64,000 nt of DNA. It comes from Gemmatimonadales bacterium (lineage in GTDB: Bacteria; Gemmatimonadota; Gemmatimonadetes; Gemmatimonadales; GWC2-71-9). The stretch is taken from assembly GCA_019637315.1 (NCBI GenBank), contig JAHBVU010000001.1, positions 248,001 to 312,000 of the forward strand, given 5' to 3'. How positions within the stretch are numbered: the first letter of the stretch is position 1; each line of letters begins with the position of its first letter. This document shows, piece by piece, positions 35,761 through 44,857 of this stretch. The notes below the pieces were generated by a model that was not told where the DNA came from, made no database searches, and saw nothing but the letters and a program-made list of their open reading frames with translations. Position numbers and translations under genes: made by a program.

Positions 35761-36656
35761 TGACAGTGTTGCCCGGCCTGCTCGATCCCGTCGTGCTGGC
35801 TCGCATCGGCGATCTCTCGCTGATTGCGCGGACCGTGGTCGACGGGTTCATGCATGGCTTGCACCGGGCGCCGCGGCTGGGTCATTCGACCGAGTTTGCC
35901 GAGCATCGGTCGTATCAGCCGGGCGACGACCTCAGGCGGCTCGACTGGCGAGTCTATGGTCGGACCGATCGGTACTACATCAAAGAGTATGAGGCAGACA
36001 CGAACGTGTCGGTCTTGCTCGCGCTCGATCTGTCGAAGTCGATGGCGTTTGGTTCTGCCGGCGTGACCAAGCTCGACTACGCCAGGATGCTGGTGGCTGC
36101 GCTGGCGTGGTTCTCGCAGCGCCAGGGCGACCGGATCGGCCTCGTGCTGTACACCGACCGGGTTGTCCGCTACGTGCCGCCCTCGACGCGCCATCTCTGG
36201 CTGGTCCTGCATGAGCTGGCGAACGCGTCACCCGCAGGGTCCGGCAGCGGCATCGAGGCCAACCCGGCCATCAACGAACTGCTCGGTCGTGGAGGCATTA
36301 CGGTCTTCGTGTCCGACTGGTACGCGCCGCCCGAGGCCGTTACCGGTGCGCTTGGCGGCGTCCGTGTACGTGGGCACGACGTGATTGCCATTCATGTCAT
36401 GGACCCCGCGGAACAAAGTTTTCCGTACAGCGAGGCCGCCAGCTTCGAAGATCTGGAGTCGGGCGAGCGCATCTCGCTTTCTCCCGAACGTCTGCGCCCC
36501 GCCTACCGGGCGGCCTATGACGAGCACCTGGCCCAGCTGCAGACGCTGCTGACCCGATCGAGCGTCGACTATGCGCGGGTAGCAACCTCGGAACCGCTCG
36601 ATCGCGCGTTGTACCGCTACTTGCATCAGCGTGAAGCGCTGGGACGGGTTCGCTGA
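35760..36656 (+). CDS. DUF58 (VWA-like) protein
   Basis: The ATG at 35760 overlaps the MoxR stop and gives 298 residues; a longer frame upstream runs through the ATPase gene and is not coding. The DUF58 signature is clear: SLIARTVVDGFMHGLHRAPRLGHSTEFAEHRSYQPGDDLRRLDWRVYGRTDR. It is followed by a VWA-like core with LLALDLSKSMAFG (MIDAS-like DxSxS) and DRIGLVLYTD. No membrane span, so it should be cytosolic next to MoxR. MoxR-DUF58 pairs are the conserved heart of this type of cluster. Confidence 0.95.
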   Translation: MTVLPGLLDPVVLARIGDLSLIARTVVDGFMHGLHRAPRLGHSTEFAEHRSYQPGDDLRRLDWRVYGRTDRYYIKEYEADTNVSVLLALDLSKSMAFGSAGVTKLDYARMLVAALAWFSQRQGDRIGLVLYTDRVVRYVPPSTRHLWLVLHELANASPAGSGSGIEANPAINELLGRGGITVFVSDWYAPPEAVTGALGGVRVRGHDVIAIHVMDPAEQSFPYSEAASFEDLESGERISLSPERLRPAYRAAYDEHLAQLQTLLTRSSVDYARVATSEPLDRALYRYLHQREALGRVR

Positions 36657-36658
36657 TC

Positions 36659-38701
36659 GTGGGACTCGGCTGGCTGGTGCCGGCGCTGCTGGCAGGGTTG
36701 GCAGCCATCCTGGTGCCTGTGCTGGTGCACCTGCGCCAGCGCGAACGGCGCGATCCGATCGCGTTTCCGTCGCTGATGTTCCTGCGCCAGGTCCCCAGCC
36801 GCACGGCGGAGCGGCGCCGGATCACGCACCCGCTGCTATTGCTGCTCCGCGCCCTGGCGGTTGCGGCTCTGGTGGCCGCGTTTGCCCGGCCGTTCTGGCG
36901 CCAGGCCGATCCGAGCCCGGCAGCAGGCAAGGTGGCTCGGACCCTGATCGTGGCGGTGGATCGCTCCCTCAGTATGGGATATCGCGGCGTCTGGGAGCGG
37001 GCCCAGGACTCGATCGGTGCTGTGCTAAGTACGCTCGGTTCGGGCGACCAGGCCGCGCTGATTGCCTTCGACGACGCGGCGGAAGTGCTCGCTCGACCGA
37101 GTGCAGACCTGGCCGGCCTTCGCGGTCTGGTCGTCTCGTTGACGCCCGGTTCAGGCAGGAGTCGGATTGGTCCCGCGATTCGGGTAGCGCGTGACCTGGC
37201 AGCCGAAGCGCGAGGCTCCGCCATCGAAGTCGTGGTCGTGTCCGATCTGCAGCGGCACGCGCTGGCGGGCCTCGAATCGGTGGAGCGTATTCCCGGAGCG
37301 GCCATGCGATTCATCTCGGTCGCAGAGTCGGATCCCGTCAACGCACGAGTCGTACAAGTCGAGGTCGATCGCCGCACCGAGGGCCGTCGGACCCGACTGA
37401 CCGTCAGTGCCCCGATCGCGTCGAAGGGAGCCGCTGGGCGCAGCACCCGGGCCACCCTGCTCGTCAACGGTCGGGAGCTGGCGTCCACCCAGGTGACGTT
37501 GAGCGCGTCCGGCATGACGACCGCCAGCTTCGATCCGGTCTGGATTGCCGAGGGTGATGGCATCGCAGCGGTAGCGCTGGAACCCGACGCCCTCGCGGCC
37601 GACGATACGCTCCGGTTCTCGCTGACCGCCGCGGCCGGCGTGCCCGTCCTGCTGCTCGTCCCGCCAGGTACGCCTGCAGAGGAGGCCGTCTTCCTCGAGC
37701 GCGCCTTGATGATCAATCGCTCGCCGGCGCTGGCCATTACGGTGCGACGGAGCGCTACGCCCTCGGCTGCAGACCTTGGCCAGAGCCAAGTGGTGGTCGT
37801 GGTCGACGGTGGTGGTGTGTCGCCGGCGGGAATGGCGGCACTGCGCGGCTTCACCGAACGCGGCGGCGGCGTGGTCCTTGGTGCTGGCAGGTCCGCATTT
37901 CGGGGAGATGCTGGCTGGCTCCCGGCAACGATCGGCGGTACGATCGACCGCATGAACGACCGGGGCGGCCGTCTCGGCCAGCTCGACGGCGATCATCCAG
38001 TCTTCGAGCCCTTCAAAGAGGCGCTGTCCCGAGACTTCGGCGCGGCGCGGTTCTTTCGCTATCGCGACCTTACGGCCGACTCGTCCGCTCAAGTCGTGGC
38101 CCGCTTCGACGACGGCAGGCCCGCTCTGATCGACGGCAGCTCCGGAGCCGGTCGCGTGGTGGTCTCGGCTCTGGCCGTGGGCACTCTCTGGTCTGACTTC
38201 GCGCTTCAACCTGTATTTCTCCCGCTGATGCAGCAGCTCGTATCCCATGTCGGACAACTTCGGGAAGAGAAGCGGTGGTATACAGCCGGCGAAGCGGCTG
38301 CGATTCCCCAGGACACTCGGGCGCTCACACTGATCGACCCCTCCGGCGGAAGCCAGCGAATCGCGGCGGACAGTAACCGAACGGTCATCCTGCCCGCGAT
38401 CGGCTTCTATCAGTTGCGGAGCGATCTCGCCGCCGTGCCGGTAGCTCAGCTGGCGGTGAACCCGGCGCCGGAGGAATCGGAGCTGACCTCCGTGACGCCA
38501 GCCGATGCCCTGGCTCAATTGCGGGCTCCAACGGACTCGGCCGCGGCGCCGACGGTTGCGCCGCTTACGGCCGTCGAGCAGGAGCGGCGCCAGTCCTGGT
38601 GGAGCATTCTCCTCATCCTGGCGTTTCTGGCGCTCGGAGCCGAAACTCTATACACGGTTCGCGCGGCTCGGCGCGTCCGGGAGACGGGAGGTGGTGCATG
38701 A
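36659..38701 (+). CDS. BatA-like VWA membrane protein
   Basis: A GTG start gives 680 residues. The N-terminal BatA domain reads LVPALLAGLAAILVPVLVHLRQRERRDPIAFPSLMFL, then a second span, LLLLLRALAVAALVAAFARPFW. The VWA domain has LIVAVDRSLSMGYRG (MIDAS DxSxS) and QAALIAFDDAAEVL. A beta-rich and GATase-like region (about 330-610) includes VVVDGGGVSPAGMAALRGFTERGGGVVLGAG. A final span (about 648-666) closes it. In aerotolerance and related operons BatA partners MoxR; here it follows directly after DUF58. Confidence 0.93.
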   Translation: MGLGWLVPALLAGLAAILVPVLVHLRQRERRDPIAFPSLMFLRQVPSRTAERRRITHPLLLLLRALAVAALVAAFARPFWRQADPSPAAGKVARTLIVAVDRSLSMGYRGVWERAQDSIGAVLSTLGSGDQAALIAFDDAAEVLARPSADLAGLRGLVVSLTPGSGRSRIGPAIRVARDLAAEARGSAIEVVVVSDLQRHALAGLESVERIPGAAMRFISVAESDPVNARVVQVEVDRRTEGRRTRLTVSAPIASKGAAGRSTRATLLVNGRELASTQVTLSASGMTTASFDPVWIAEGDGIAAVALEPDALAADDTLRFSLTAAAGVPVLLLVPPGTPAEEAVFLERALMINRSPALAITVRRSATPSAADLGQSQVVVVVDGGGVSPAGMAALRGFTERGGGVVLGAGRSAFRGDAGWLPATIGGTIDRMNDRGGRLGQLDGDHPVFEPFKEALSRDFGAARFFRYRDLTADSSAQVVARFDDGRPALIDGSSGAGRVVVSALAVGTLWSDFALQPVFLPLMQQLVSHVGQLREEKRWYTAGEAAAIPQDTRALTLIDPSGGSQRIAADSNRTVILPAIGFYQLRSDLAAVPVAQLAVNPAPEESELTSVTPADALAQLRAPTDSAAAPTVAPLTAVEQERRQSWWSILLILAFLALGAETLYTVRAARRVRETGGGA

Positions 38702-41700
38702 CCGACCGAGACCACATTCACACAGCCCTCGATGGCATCCGGGCTCGCTGGCGCCGTCGCCTGGCGTTGGAGTCGCTAGTCGTGCTGGCCGTCGTGATCG
38801 CATTGCTCGTCGTTGCCGTCGGCCTGGCTTGGGGGTCGATTCGCGAGCACGAGACCACAGTTCGGACGGCGCGCTGGCTGGCTGGATTGGTCGTGGCAGT
38901 CACGGCGCTGCTCCTGATGCGACGCTGGTCGAGGCGTCGTCCTTCATCGGCTCAGGTCGCCTTGTACGTCGAGGAGCGCTCGCCCGCTCTTCGGGCCGCC
39001 CTGCTCAGCTCTGTTACGGTTGAGACTGATCCGAATGCTTCGCCGGGGTTGGCGGAACGGGTCTTTGCGGCTGCCCGACGCGGCTTGGCATCGATCGACG
39101 ACGGCCGCCACCTGGAACGCGATCAAGTGCGGCGGGCGGCGGGCCGTTTCGGTGGAGTGATTCTGGCGTCGGCCGCCCTGCTGGCTTTTGGCCCGACCGG
39201 TTTTCGCGACGCGACCCTGAGCTTGCTCAACCCCTGGCGACCGATACCGCGGGCGCCGGTATTCTCGGTTGATGTTCTTCCCGGCAACGCCGAGGTGCCG
39301 AGAGGCGGAGCCGTCGACGTAGCGGCTCAGTTGGGCGGCTTCACCAGCCCGGCAGCCGAACTGGTGTTTCGGATCGACTCCACCGGGGAATGGGAGCGCC
39401 TTCCCATGACGCAGGACACGGTGCTCGGTCGGTTCACGTCGCGCCTGTTCGATGTCGACGGGCCGGTCGACTACTTCGTAGAGTCTGAAGGGGTCCGCTC
39501 GTCGGCGTTCCGCCTCACCGTCGTTGACCTTCCTGCAGTGCGCAGCGTCTCGGCCACCATCGATCCTCCCGGGTACACCGGCCTTCCGGTCGAGTCGGTC
39601 GAAGCGGTTGGTGACCTTGCCGTGCTGACTGGCAGCGTCGTGCGGCTCAGTGCGCAGCCGACCCGATCGGCGCGGGCCGCATTCCTGGTGGTTGAGGGTC
39701 GTCCGCCCGAGGCAATGGCGATTGGTTCCGACGGCGCCTGGAACGGGACGGTGCGGGTCGGGGCAGACCTCTTCTGGCGAATCGACCTGGTGGCCGATGA
39801 CGGGCGTCGGATCACAGGGCTGCAATACGCCATCGACGCACTGGACGATACACCGCCGACGGTTCGGTTTGCCGCGCCGGGTCGGGACACCAAGCCGACC
39901 TCGATCGAAGAGGTTACCGCCCAGGTCGAAGCATTCGACGATTTCGGCGTTCGCCGCCTGCTGCTGCACGTCAGCGTCAACGGCGCCGAGCCGACGACAC
40001 ATGTCCTGTCCGACACTACCGTACGCGCGCTGCGCGACCTCGCGGCTGCGCACACCTTCTTTCTCGAGGAATGGTCGCTCCAGCCGGGTGATCTCGTGTC
40101 CTACCATGCGGAGGCGATTGACGGCGCGGGACAGTCCGGTGTGAGTGACATGTACTTCCTGGAAATCCGTCCCTTCGACCGAAGCTACCGTGAAGCGGAG
40201 CAGAGCGGCATGCCTGGCGGTGGCGGCGGTGGCGAGGAGCCGGATGGATTGGCTGAGCGTCAGCGCCTCATCGTGGTGGGAACCTTCAATGTCACCCGCG
40301 ACAGTGCGGCTGATGCACGAAGCTATCGCGAGAATCTCACGACCCTGGCTATCGGCGAGGGGCGGATCCGTCAGGATGTTGCGGAGCTGCGTCGCCGCAT
40401 GGCGCAGCGTGGTATGGCGCGGGTGGATTCGACGTTCGTCCTGATCGGTGAGGCGCTCGACTCCGCAGCGGTTCACCTTCAAGAGGCCGAGGAACGTTTG
40501 GGGCGCCATCGCCCTCGGGCGGCGCTGCCCCCGGCGCAGCAGGCGCTGACCCACCTTCAGCGGGCCGAGGCTGCCTATCGGGAGGTGCAGGTTTCCCGGG
40601 GTAATCAGCAGGGCGGCGGCGGAGGCGGCGGGCAGCAGCGGAACGCCGAGGAACTGGCAGACCTCTTCGAGCTGGAAACGGATCGATTGCAGAACCAGTA
40701 CGAGGCCATGCCGCAGGATCAGGGCGCCGAGGCTGAGCGGACCCTCGACGAAACGGCAGAGCGACTTCGACGACTGGCAGCTCGGCAGCAGCAGGAGAAC
40801 GAGCGGATGGCGCGGATGGCAGACGCGTTGCGCAATCGCTCGGCGCAGGGTGGTGGGCGCAGCAATGCGCAGCGCCAGCTGGCGGACGAAACGCAGGAAG
40901 CGGCCCGGCAGCTCGAACGCCTGGCGAGAGAGCGGCAGGACCAGGGCATGGCAGACGCGGCCCGTCGGCTGCGCGAGGCGGCAGACCAGATGAGGCGCGC
41001 TGCCGGGACCGATCCGCAGTCGGCGCCCGGCCAGGGCAACGAGGCGCTGGAGCAGCTGCGCGACGCGGCTCGGCAGCTCGAACGCTCACGGTCGGAGAGC
41101 CGGCAGGACGAAATTCGTCGGCTCGAAGCGCGTGCCGAGGCCTTGCGGCAGCGACAGCGCGAAACAGCCGAGCAGGCCACCTCGCTCCCGGCAGATCCGA
41201 CCGAACGCCGCCGCCGCGCCGCCGCGCTGAGCGAGCGGAAAGAAGAGATGGCCCGTGACGCAGAGCAGCTTGCTGCGGATGCCGATCGTCTGTCGAAGGA
41301 CGCGGCCAGGGAGCAGCCGGCCGCCGCCCGCAAGCTGGCCGAAGCCGCTGAGGGTATGCGCACCGATCGGGTCGGTGACAAGTTGCGATTCTCTCAGAGC
41401 TTGCTGCAGCGCGGGTCGCAGGAGTATGTCCGGCAGTTCGAAGAACAGATTGCCGAGAACCTGGCGGATGCGGCGGGGCGGCTCAGGGAGGCCTCACGAA
41501 GCCTCGGTCAGGCCGAGGGCAGCCGGGAGAACCGCGCCATGGAGCGGGCGCGGGATCTGGTGCGCGGGCTCGAGTCGCTCAACGAACGGGCCCGGGCCGA
41601 GCAGCGCCGCGGTCAGGGCAGTCAGGCGTCGGGGGCGCCAGCGCCGGGTGAAGCGCGGGACCCCAGCTCGGCCGAGGCCGCTCCGTCCCAAGGAGGGGCT

Positions 41701-42090
41701 CGGAACGGCACTCCCGATGGAGCCGATGGCAGACCGGGCCGGCAGTTTGCGCGTGAGCTGCGCGCCAGGCGCCAGGCTGCCGATTCGCTGCGGGCGGATC
41801 TTCGCGCGCTCGGTGAGGAGACGGCGCCGCTGGATCGGGTGCTGCAGGGGTTCCGCCAATTCGAAGATCAGCAGAGCTTCGACGACCCGGCGGCGCTGGA
41901 TCGACTGGAACGAGACCTGATTGCAGGCCTCAAGGAGATCGAGTTTGCGCTCTGGCGCCGGTTCGGCAGCGATGGAGGCCAGCGTCCGGCGGCGGGCGCC
42001 ACCGCTCGAGTCCCGCCCCAGTATCGAGAACTGGTCGAGGAGTACTACCGGGCGCTTGCCAGACAGCGTCCCAGCCCGGCTCAACCCTAG
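38698..42090 (+). CDS. DUF4175-like large membrane protein with long charged coiled coil
   Basis: The ATG at 38698 overlaps the BatA stop; 1130 residues. Three N-terminal spans (about 22-43, 58-77 and 140-160) precede a beta-rich domain (about 185-490) that looks Ig-like. A poly-Gly stretch near 504-510 is followed by a very long, Gln/Glu/Arg-rich helical region (about 525-1090) with a second poly-Gly hinge near 635 and repeated AARQLERLARER-type heptads. The C-terminus ends near YRELVEEYYRALARQRP. The layout matches DUF4175 proteins, whose role is unknown. It is the last and largest gene of the operon and could form a long periplasmic stalk. Confidence 0.82.
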   Translation: MTDRDHIHTALDGIRARWRRRLALESLVVLAVVIALLVVAVGLAWGSIREHETTVRTARWLAGLVVAVTALLLMRRWSRRRPSSAQVALYVEERSPALRAALLSSVTVETDPNASPGLAERVFAAARRGLASIDDGRHLERDQVRRAAGRFGGVILASAALLAFGPTGFRDATLSLLNPWRPIPRAPVFSVDVLPGNAEVPRGGAVDVAAQLGGFTSPAAELVFRIDSTGEWERLPMTQDTVLGRFTSRLFDVDGPVDYFVESEGVRSSAFRLTVVDLPAVRSVSATIDPPGYTGLPVESVEAVGDLAVLTGSVVRLSAQPTRSARAAFLVVEGRPPEAMAIGSDGAWNGTVRVGADLFWRIDLVADDGRRITGLQYAIDALDDTPPTVRFAAPGRDTKPTSIEEVTAQVEAFDDFGVRRLLLHVSVNGAEPTTHVLSDTTVRALRDLAAAHTFFLEEWSLQPGDLVSYHAEAIDGAGQSGVSDMYFLEIRPFDRSYREAEQSGMPGGGGGGEEPDGLAERQRLIVVGTFNVTRDSAADARSYRENLTTLAIGEGRIRQDVAELRRRMAQRGMARVDSTFVLIGEALDSAAVHLQEAEERLGRHRPRAALPPAQQALTHLQRAEAAYREVQVSRGNQQGGGGGGGQQRNAEELADLFELETDRLQNQYEAMPQDQGAEAERTLDETAERLRRLAARQQQENERMARMADALRNRSAQGGGRSNAQRQLADETQEAARQLERLARERQDQGMADAARRLREAADQMRRAAGTDPQSAPGQGNEALEQLRDAARQLERSRSESRQDEIRRLEARAEALRQRQRETAEQATSLPADPTERRRRAAALSERKEEMARDAEQLAADADRLSKDAAREQPAAARKLAEAAEGMRTDRVGDKLRFSQSLLQRGSQEYVRQFEEQIAENLADAAGRLREASRSLGQAEGSRENRAMERARDLVRGLESLNERARAEQRRGQGSQASGAPAPGEARDPSSAEAAPSQGGARNGTPDGADGRPGRQFARELRARRQAADSLRADLRALGEETAPLDRVLQGFRQFEDQQSFDDPAALDRLERDLIAGLKEIEFALWRRFGSDGGQRPAAGATARVPPQYRELVEEYYRALARQRPSPAQP

Positions 42091-42174
42091 CGCCGCCGGA
42101 TGCCGCTCGACAGCGCATCGAGCGTTCGATCATCGGTCTGCCAGGTTCGCACCGCTGGCGGGCGGGGAAAAACA

Positions 42175-42200
42175 GAAGGGCCGGCGTTTGCCGGCCCTTC
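42175..42200. terminator. Bidirectional convergent terminator
   Basis: A perfect 11-base-pair GC-rich stem (42175-42185 with 42190-42200, loop GTTT) lies between the convergent DUF4175-like gene and the S41 peptidase gene. On the minus strand the stem is followed by TGTTTTTCCCC, a good U-tract, so it is a classic intrinsic terminator for the S41 gene. On the plus strand only TCATTTG follows. Confidence 0.85.
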
Positions 42201-42225
42201 GTCATTTGCCTGATCAAGCTGTGGA

Positions 42226-43812
42226 TCAGGGCTTGGTTGCTTCCATTGGCGGCACCTGCGCCAGCAACTGGCGCTGTGTCGGGCTTCGCTGCAGGTACTC
42301 CATGGCCGTCTGCAGCTGGCGGTCGTACTTGATCGACCGGCGGAACCAGGCCGAATCGCCGAAGGCCAGGCGCGAGGTCCACCGTTCGAGTTCCCGATCG
42401 ACCAGGGCCGACCCGGCCTCGAACTGATCGCGAGTCACCGTCACCTTGGAAGCCTGCAGCTTCTTCCAGACCGTTTCCCGCCAGGCGGGCTGCACAGCAA
42501 AGTCCGGCTTGACCGAGCCCTTGAGGTCGAGGCTGGTCGAGTAGACCGCGATGTACCACTGTGACTGGTGCGCACCGAACGCACGGGCCAGATTCCGCTC
42601 CGGGTCGGTCAGGGTGTCGGACTGGACGATGATATCGGGGGTGATGCCGCCGCCACCGAGGATTGGCCGACCGCCGTCGGACTTGAAGACCGGGCGCTGG
42701 CGGGTCGAATCGGTCTGACCCGGCTCCGCAGCGTACTCGACGAAGCGCTCATCGCCCAGGCGATCATGGTCCGCCTGGATCGACCGTCCGCTTGGGGTGT
42801 ACCACTTCCCGGTCGTGATCTTCATCGCCCAGCCGCCGTCGAGCGGGTAGAGCGTCTGCACCAGGCCCTTGCCGAACGATGTCGTACCGACGACCAGCGC
42901 CCGGTCATGGTCCTGCAGGCTGCCGGCTACGATTTCCGAAGCCGAGGCGCTGTAACCGTCGACCAGCACCGCGACAGGCATGGAGTCGACGACCGAGGTC
43001 CGGGTTGCGCGATAGACCTCAGGCGTGCGGCCGCGATGCCGCACACTCGCCAGCTCCTGGCCGGGCCGGAAAAACAGGTTGCCGATTTCGAGCGCCTGCT
43101 CGAGGCTGCCACCGCCGTTGCCGCGCACGTCGATGATGAAGGACCGAGCGCCTTGCTGTTTGAGCGCTTGCAGCGATCGTTCGACGTCCTGGGCCGCCGA
43201 CTCGTTGAAGCTCTGCAGCGGGATGTAGCCAACCCCGCCGTCGAGGACCAGTGTATACGGTACGGCCGGTACCCGAACCACGGCGCGCTTGAACGTGGTA
43301 CGGATTGGCTCCGGCAGACCGGGGCGCTGGAACACCACTTTGACTTCGGTGCCCGGGGTGCCGAGCAGTCGCTGCGAGACCTGATCGAGGCGGAGCCCCG
43401 TGACCGGGACGGAGTCGACCGCGACAATCCGGTCGCCGGCGAGCACGCCGCCCTTTTCGCTCGGTGCGTTAGGGAAGACCCGCGCCACGATGATGGCGCC
43501 GTCCTGGCTCTCGATCTGCATTCCGACGCCCGCATAGTTGTTGCGGAGCGTCTGGCGCTGGAAGGAGGCCAGTTCTTCGGGCGAGTACAGATCGGCGTAC
43601 GGATCGTTCAGCTGCTTGACGAGGCCGCGCGCGGCCCGTTCGAAGATCGCGGCGCGGGCCAGCGAATCGACGGCACTTTCCTCGATCCGCTGGATTACCT
43701 GCGAAAAGAGCCGAGCGCCGTCGCCGGCCGACTGACTCTGCTGAACGAATGCGCCGATCCCCAAGGGAAGGCCCAGAATGACCGTTGCTGCCAACCAATG
43801 GCGACGTCGCAT
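42226..43812 (-). CDS. S41 (CtpA-like) PDZ protease, membrane anchored
   Basis: The ATG at 43812 follows GGGAGC at usable spacing and puts MRRRHW before a hydrophobic span, giving 528 residues; in-frame ATGs at 43830 and 43860 are possible. A PDZ domain (about 90-175) contains AGVGMQIESQDGAIIV, SEKGGVLAGDRIVAVDSVPV and the carboxylate-binding region. The S41 protease core has IDVRGNGGGSLEQALEIGNLF, then DGYSASASEIVAGSLQDHDRAL with the catalytic Ser and TSFGKGLVQT with the catalytic Lys. It degrades or trims periplasmic proteins from the C-terminus. The tail beyond 400 is longer than in CtpA. Confidence 0.95.
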   Translation of the reverse strand: MRRRHWLAATVILGLPLGIGAFVQQSQSAGDGARLFSQVIQRIEESAVDSLARAAIFERAARGLVKQLNDPYADLYSPEELASFQRQTLRNNYAGVGMQIESQDGAIIVARVFPNAPSEKGGVLAGDRIVAVDSVPVTGLRLDQVSQRLLGTPGTEVKVVFQRPGLPEPIRTTFKRAVVRVPAVPYTLVLDGGVGYIPLQSFNESAAQDVERSLQALKQQGARSFIIDVRGNGGGSLEQALEIGNLFFRPGQELASVRHRGRTPEVYRATRTSVVDSMPVAVLVDGYSASASEIVAGSLQDHDRALVVGTTSFGKGLVQTLYPLDGGWAMKITTGKWYTPSGRSIQADHDRLGDERFVEYAAEPGQTDSTRQRPVFKSDGGRPILGGGGITPDIIVQSDTLTDPERNLARAFGAHQSQWYIAVYSTSLDLKGSVKPDFAVQPAWRETVWKKLQASKVTVTRDQFEAGSALVDRELERWTSRLAFGDSAWFRRSIKYDRQLQTAMEYLQRSPTQRQLLAQVPPMEATKP

Positions 43813-43972
43813 GTTTCGAATCGCTCCCATCAGAACTTGTAACGCCGGAATGGCGCCCATCTCACCATTAACCGTGCATCCTTCGGGCCACCCTGACACG
43901 GTTGCCACACCTAACTAACCAGAAAATCTGGCGTTCGACAACCCGGGTCGGGTCTGCCGGGCGCAACGTGCC

Positions 43973-44005
43973 GGAGGGGGACCAACAGTAGCTGGATCCC
44001 CCTCC
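43973..44005. terminator. Hairpin downstream of HEAT operon
   Basis: GGAGGGGGA (43973-43981) and TCCCCCTCC (43997-44005) form a perfect nine-pair stem, extendable with CCA/TGG inside. It lies about 43 bases past the last HEAT gene, in the 235-base gap before the S41 gene. No U-tract follows on either strand, so it may be a terminator or an mRNA-end structure. A smaller CCAGA/TCTGG hairpin lies near 43919-43931. Confidence 0.45.
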
Positions 44006-44047
44006 ATAGACTCTACGGATTGTGGCAGGAAAATGTTCGGAAGCGCC

Positions 44048-44857
44048 CTAGGGCTTGGTCAGGATGTCCTCGAACAGGGACAGTGCCCGAGGATCGTCCG
44101 ACTGACCGAGCCAGAACATGGCCTTCCGCCGGACCCCCGGGTTCGGATTGGTTCGGGCAACCCGGAGCAGAATCGGAACCCCTTGATCCTGCGGCAGTTG
44201 CGAGATGGCAAAGACCGCGTGCTCCCGGACGTCGCGATCATCGCCCTCGTCGGTGACGATCCGCTCTAGGCCATCGGCCGCTTTGTCGCCCGCTGCCTGA
44301 CTGAGCCAGAACACGGCATTCTTTCGACTCGATGAGGCCACCTGCCGGTCCCGGGCCAACTCGAGCAGGTCCGGCCACAAGGTGACGCTGTCGGCCAGGG
44401 TGGCAGGGAAGATCAGATCGTTGCCCTTGCCATAGCTGTTCCGGGCCATGCTCAGGAGGCCCCGAGCCGCCTCGGCGGCGCCGATCCGGCCCAGGTCGGT
44501 GACCCGTTCCTCGCTGGGTCGCCAAATGCCGCCCACGGCGGTGCGAACCGACCGGACCTCGCCGCCCTGGACCCGGAGTCGGATCCGAACCGGACCCTCC
44601 TCACAGGGGCGGGACCGCCAGTCGCGCCAGTCGCCGGACATGGTGACATGGTTGTCGCGGTTCAGGTCGCGGATGAACGTGGCGCCGTCGCCGCAGATCC
44701 CTTCCCGCGAGGCAAAGGTGAGCCGAACCTCGCCGTCCGGTGCCGCCGCAATCCGGGCCGGCAGGTTCTGCGCAACGAGCGGTCCGACGGCGAGCGCGGC
44801 AAGAAGGAGTCCGGCGGCCGTTCCGGTCAGCGTGGTCATGGTGATCGTCTCCGTCAC
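44048..44857 (-). CDS. Secreted HEAT-repeat protein, short paralogue
   Basis: A 269-residue protein with a signal peptide (TGTAAGLLLAALAVGPLVAQ). An N-terminal beta domain with two Cys (CGDGATFI and RPCEEGPV) is followed by HEAT-like repeats whose cores read KNAVFWLSQAAGD, EHAVFAISQLPQD and RKAMFWLGQSDDP. It ends in FEDILTKP, almost the same as the neighbour's VFLEEMLTKP. It overlaps the long HEAT gene by four bases (ATGA). The repeats suggest a protein-binding scaffold in the periplasm, regulated by the ECF sigma factor upstream. Confidence 0.85.
   Translation of the reverse strand: MTETITMTTLTGTAAGLLLAALAVGPLVAQNLPARIAAAPDGEVRLTFASREGICGDGATFIRDLNRDNHVTMSGDWRDWRSRPCEEGPVRIRLRVQGGEVRSVRTAVGGIWRPSEERVTDLGRIGAAEAARGLLSMARNSYGKGNDLIFPATLADSVTLWPDLLELARDRQVASSSRKNAVFWLSQAAGDKAADGLERIVTDEGDDRDVREHAVFAISQLPQDQGVPILLRVARTNPNPGVRRKAMFWLGQSDDPRALSLFEDILTKP

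Noticed and set aside
37151-40554. Overlapping minus-strand frames of 400-540 codons
   Set aside because: They mirror the BatA-like and DUF4175-like genes; the sense frames have spans and VWA motifs.
40200-41700. Repeat array in the charged region of the DUF4175-like gene
   Set aside because: The repetition is codon and amino-acid bias of a coiled coil (GAG/CGG/CAG), not DNA repeats with spacers; no CRISPR.
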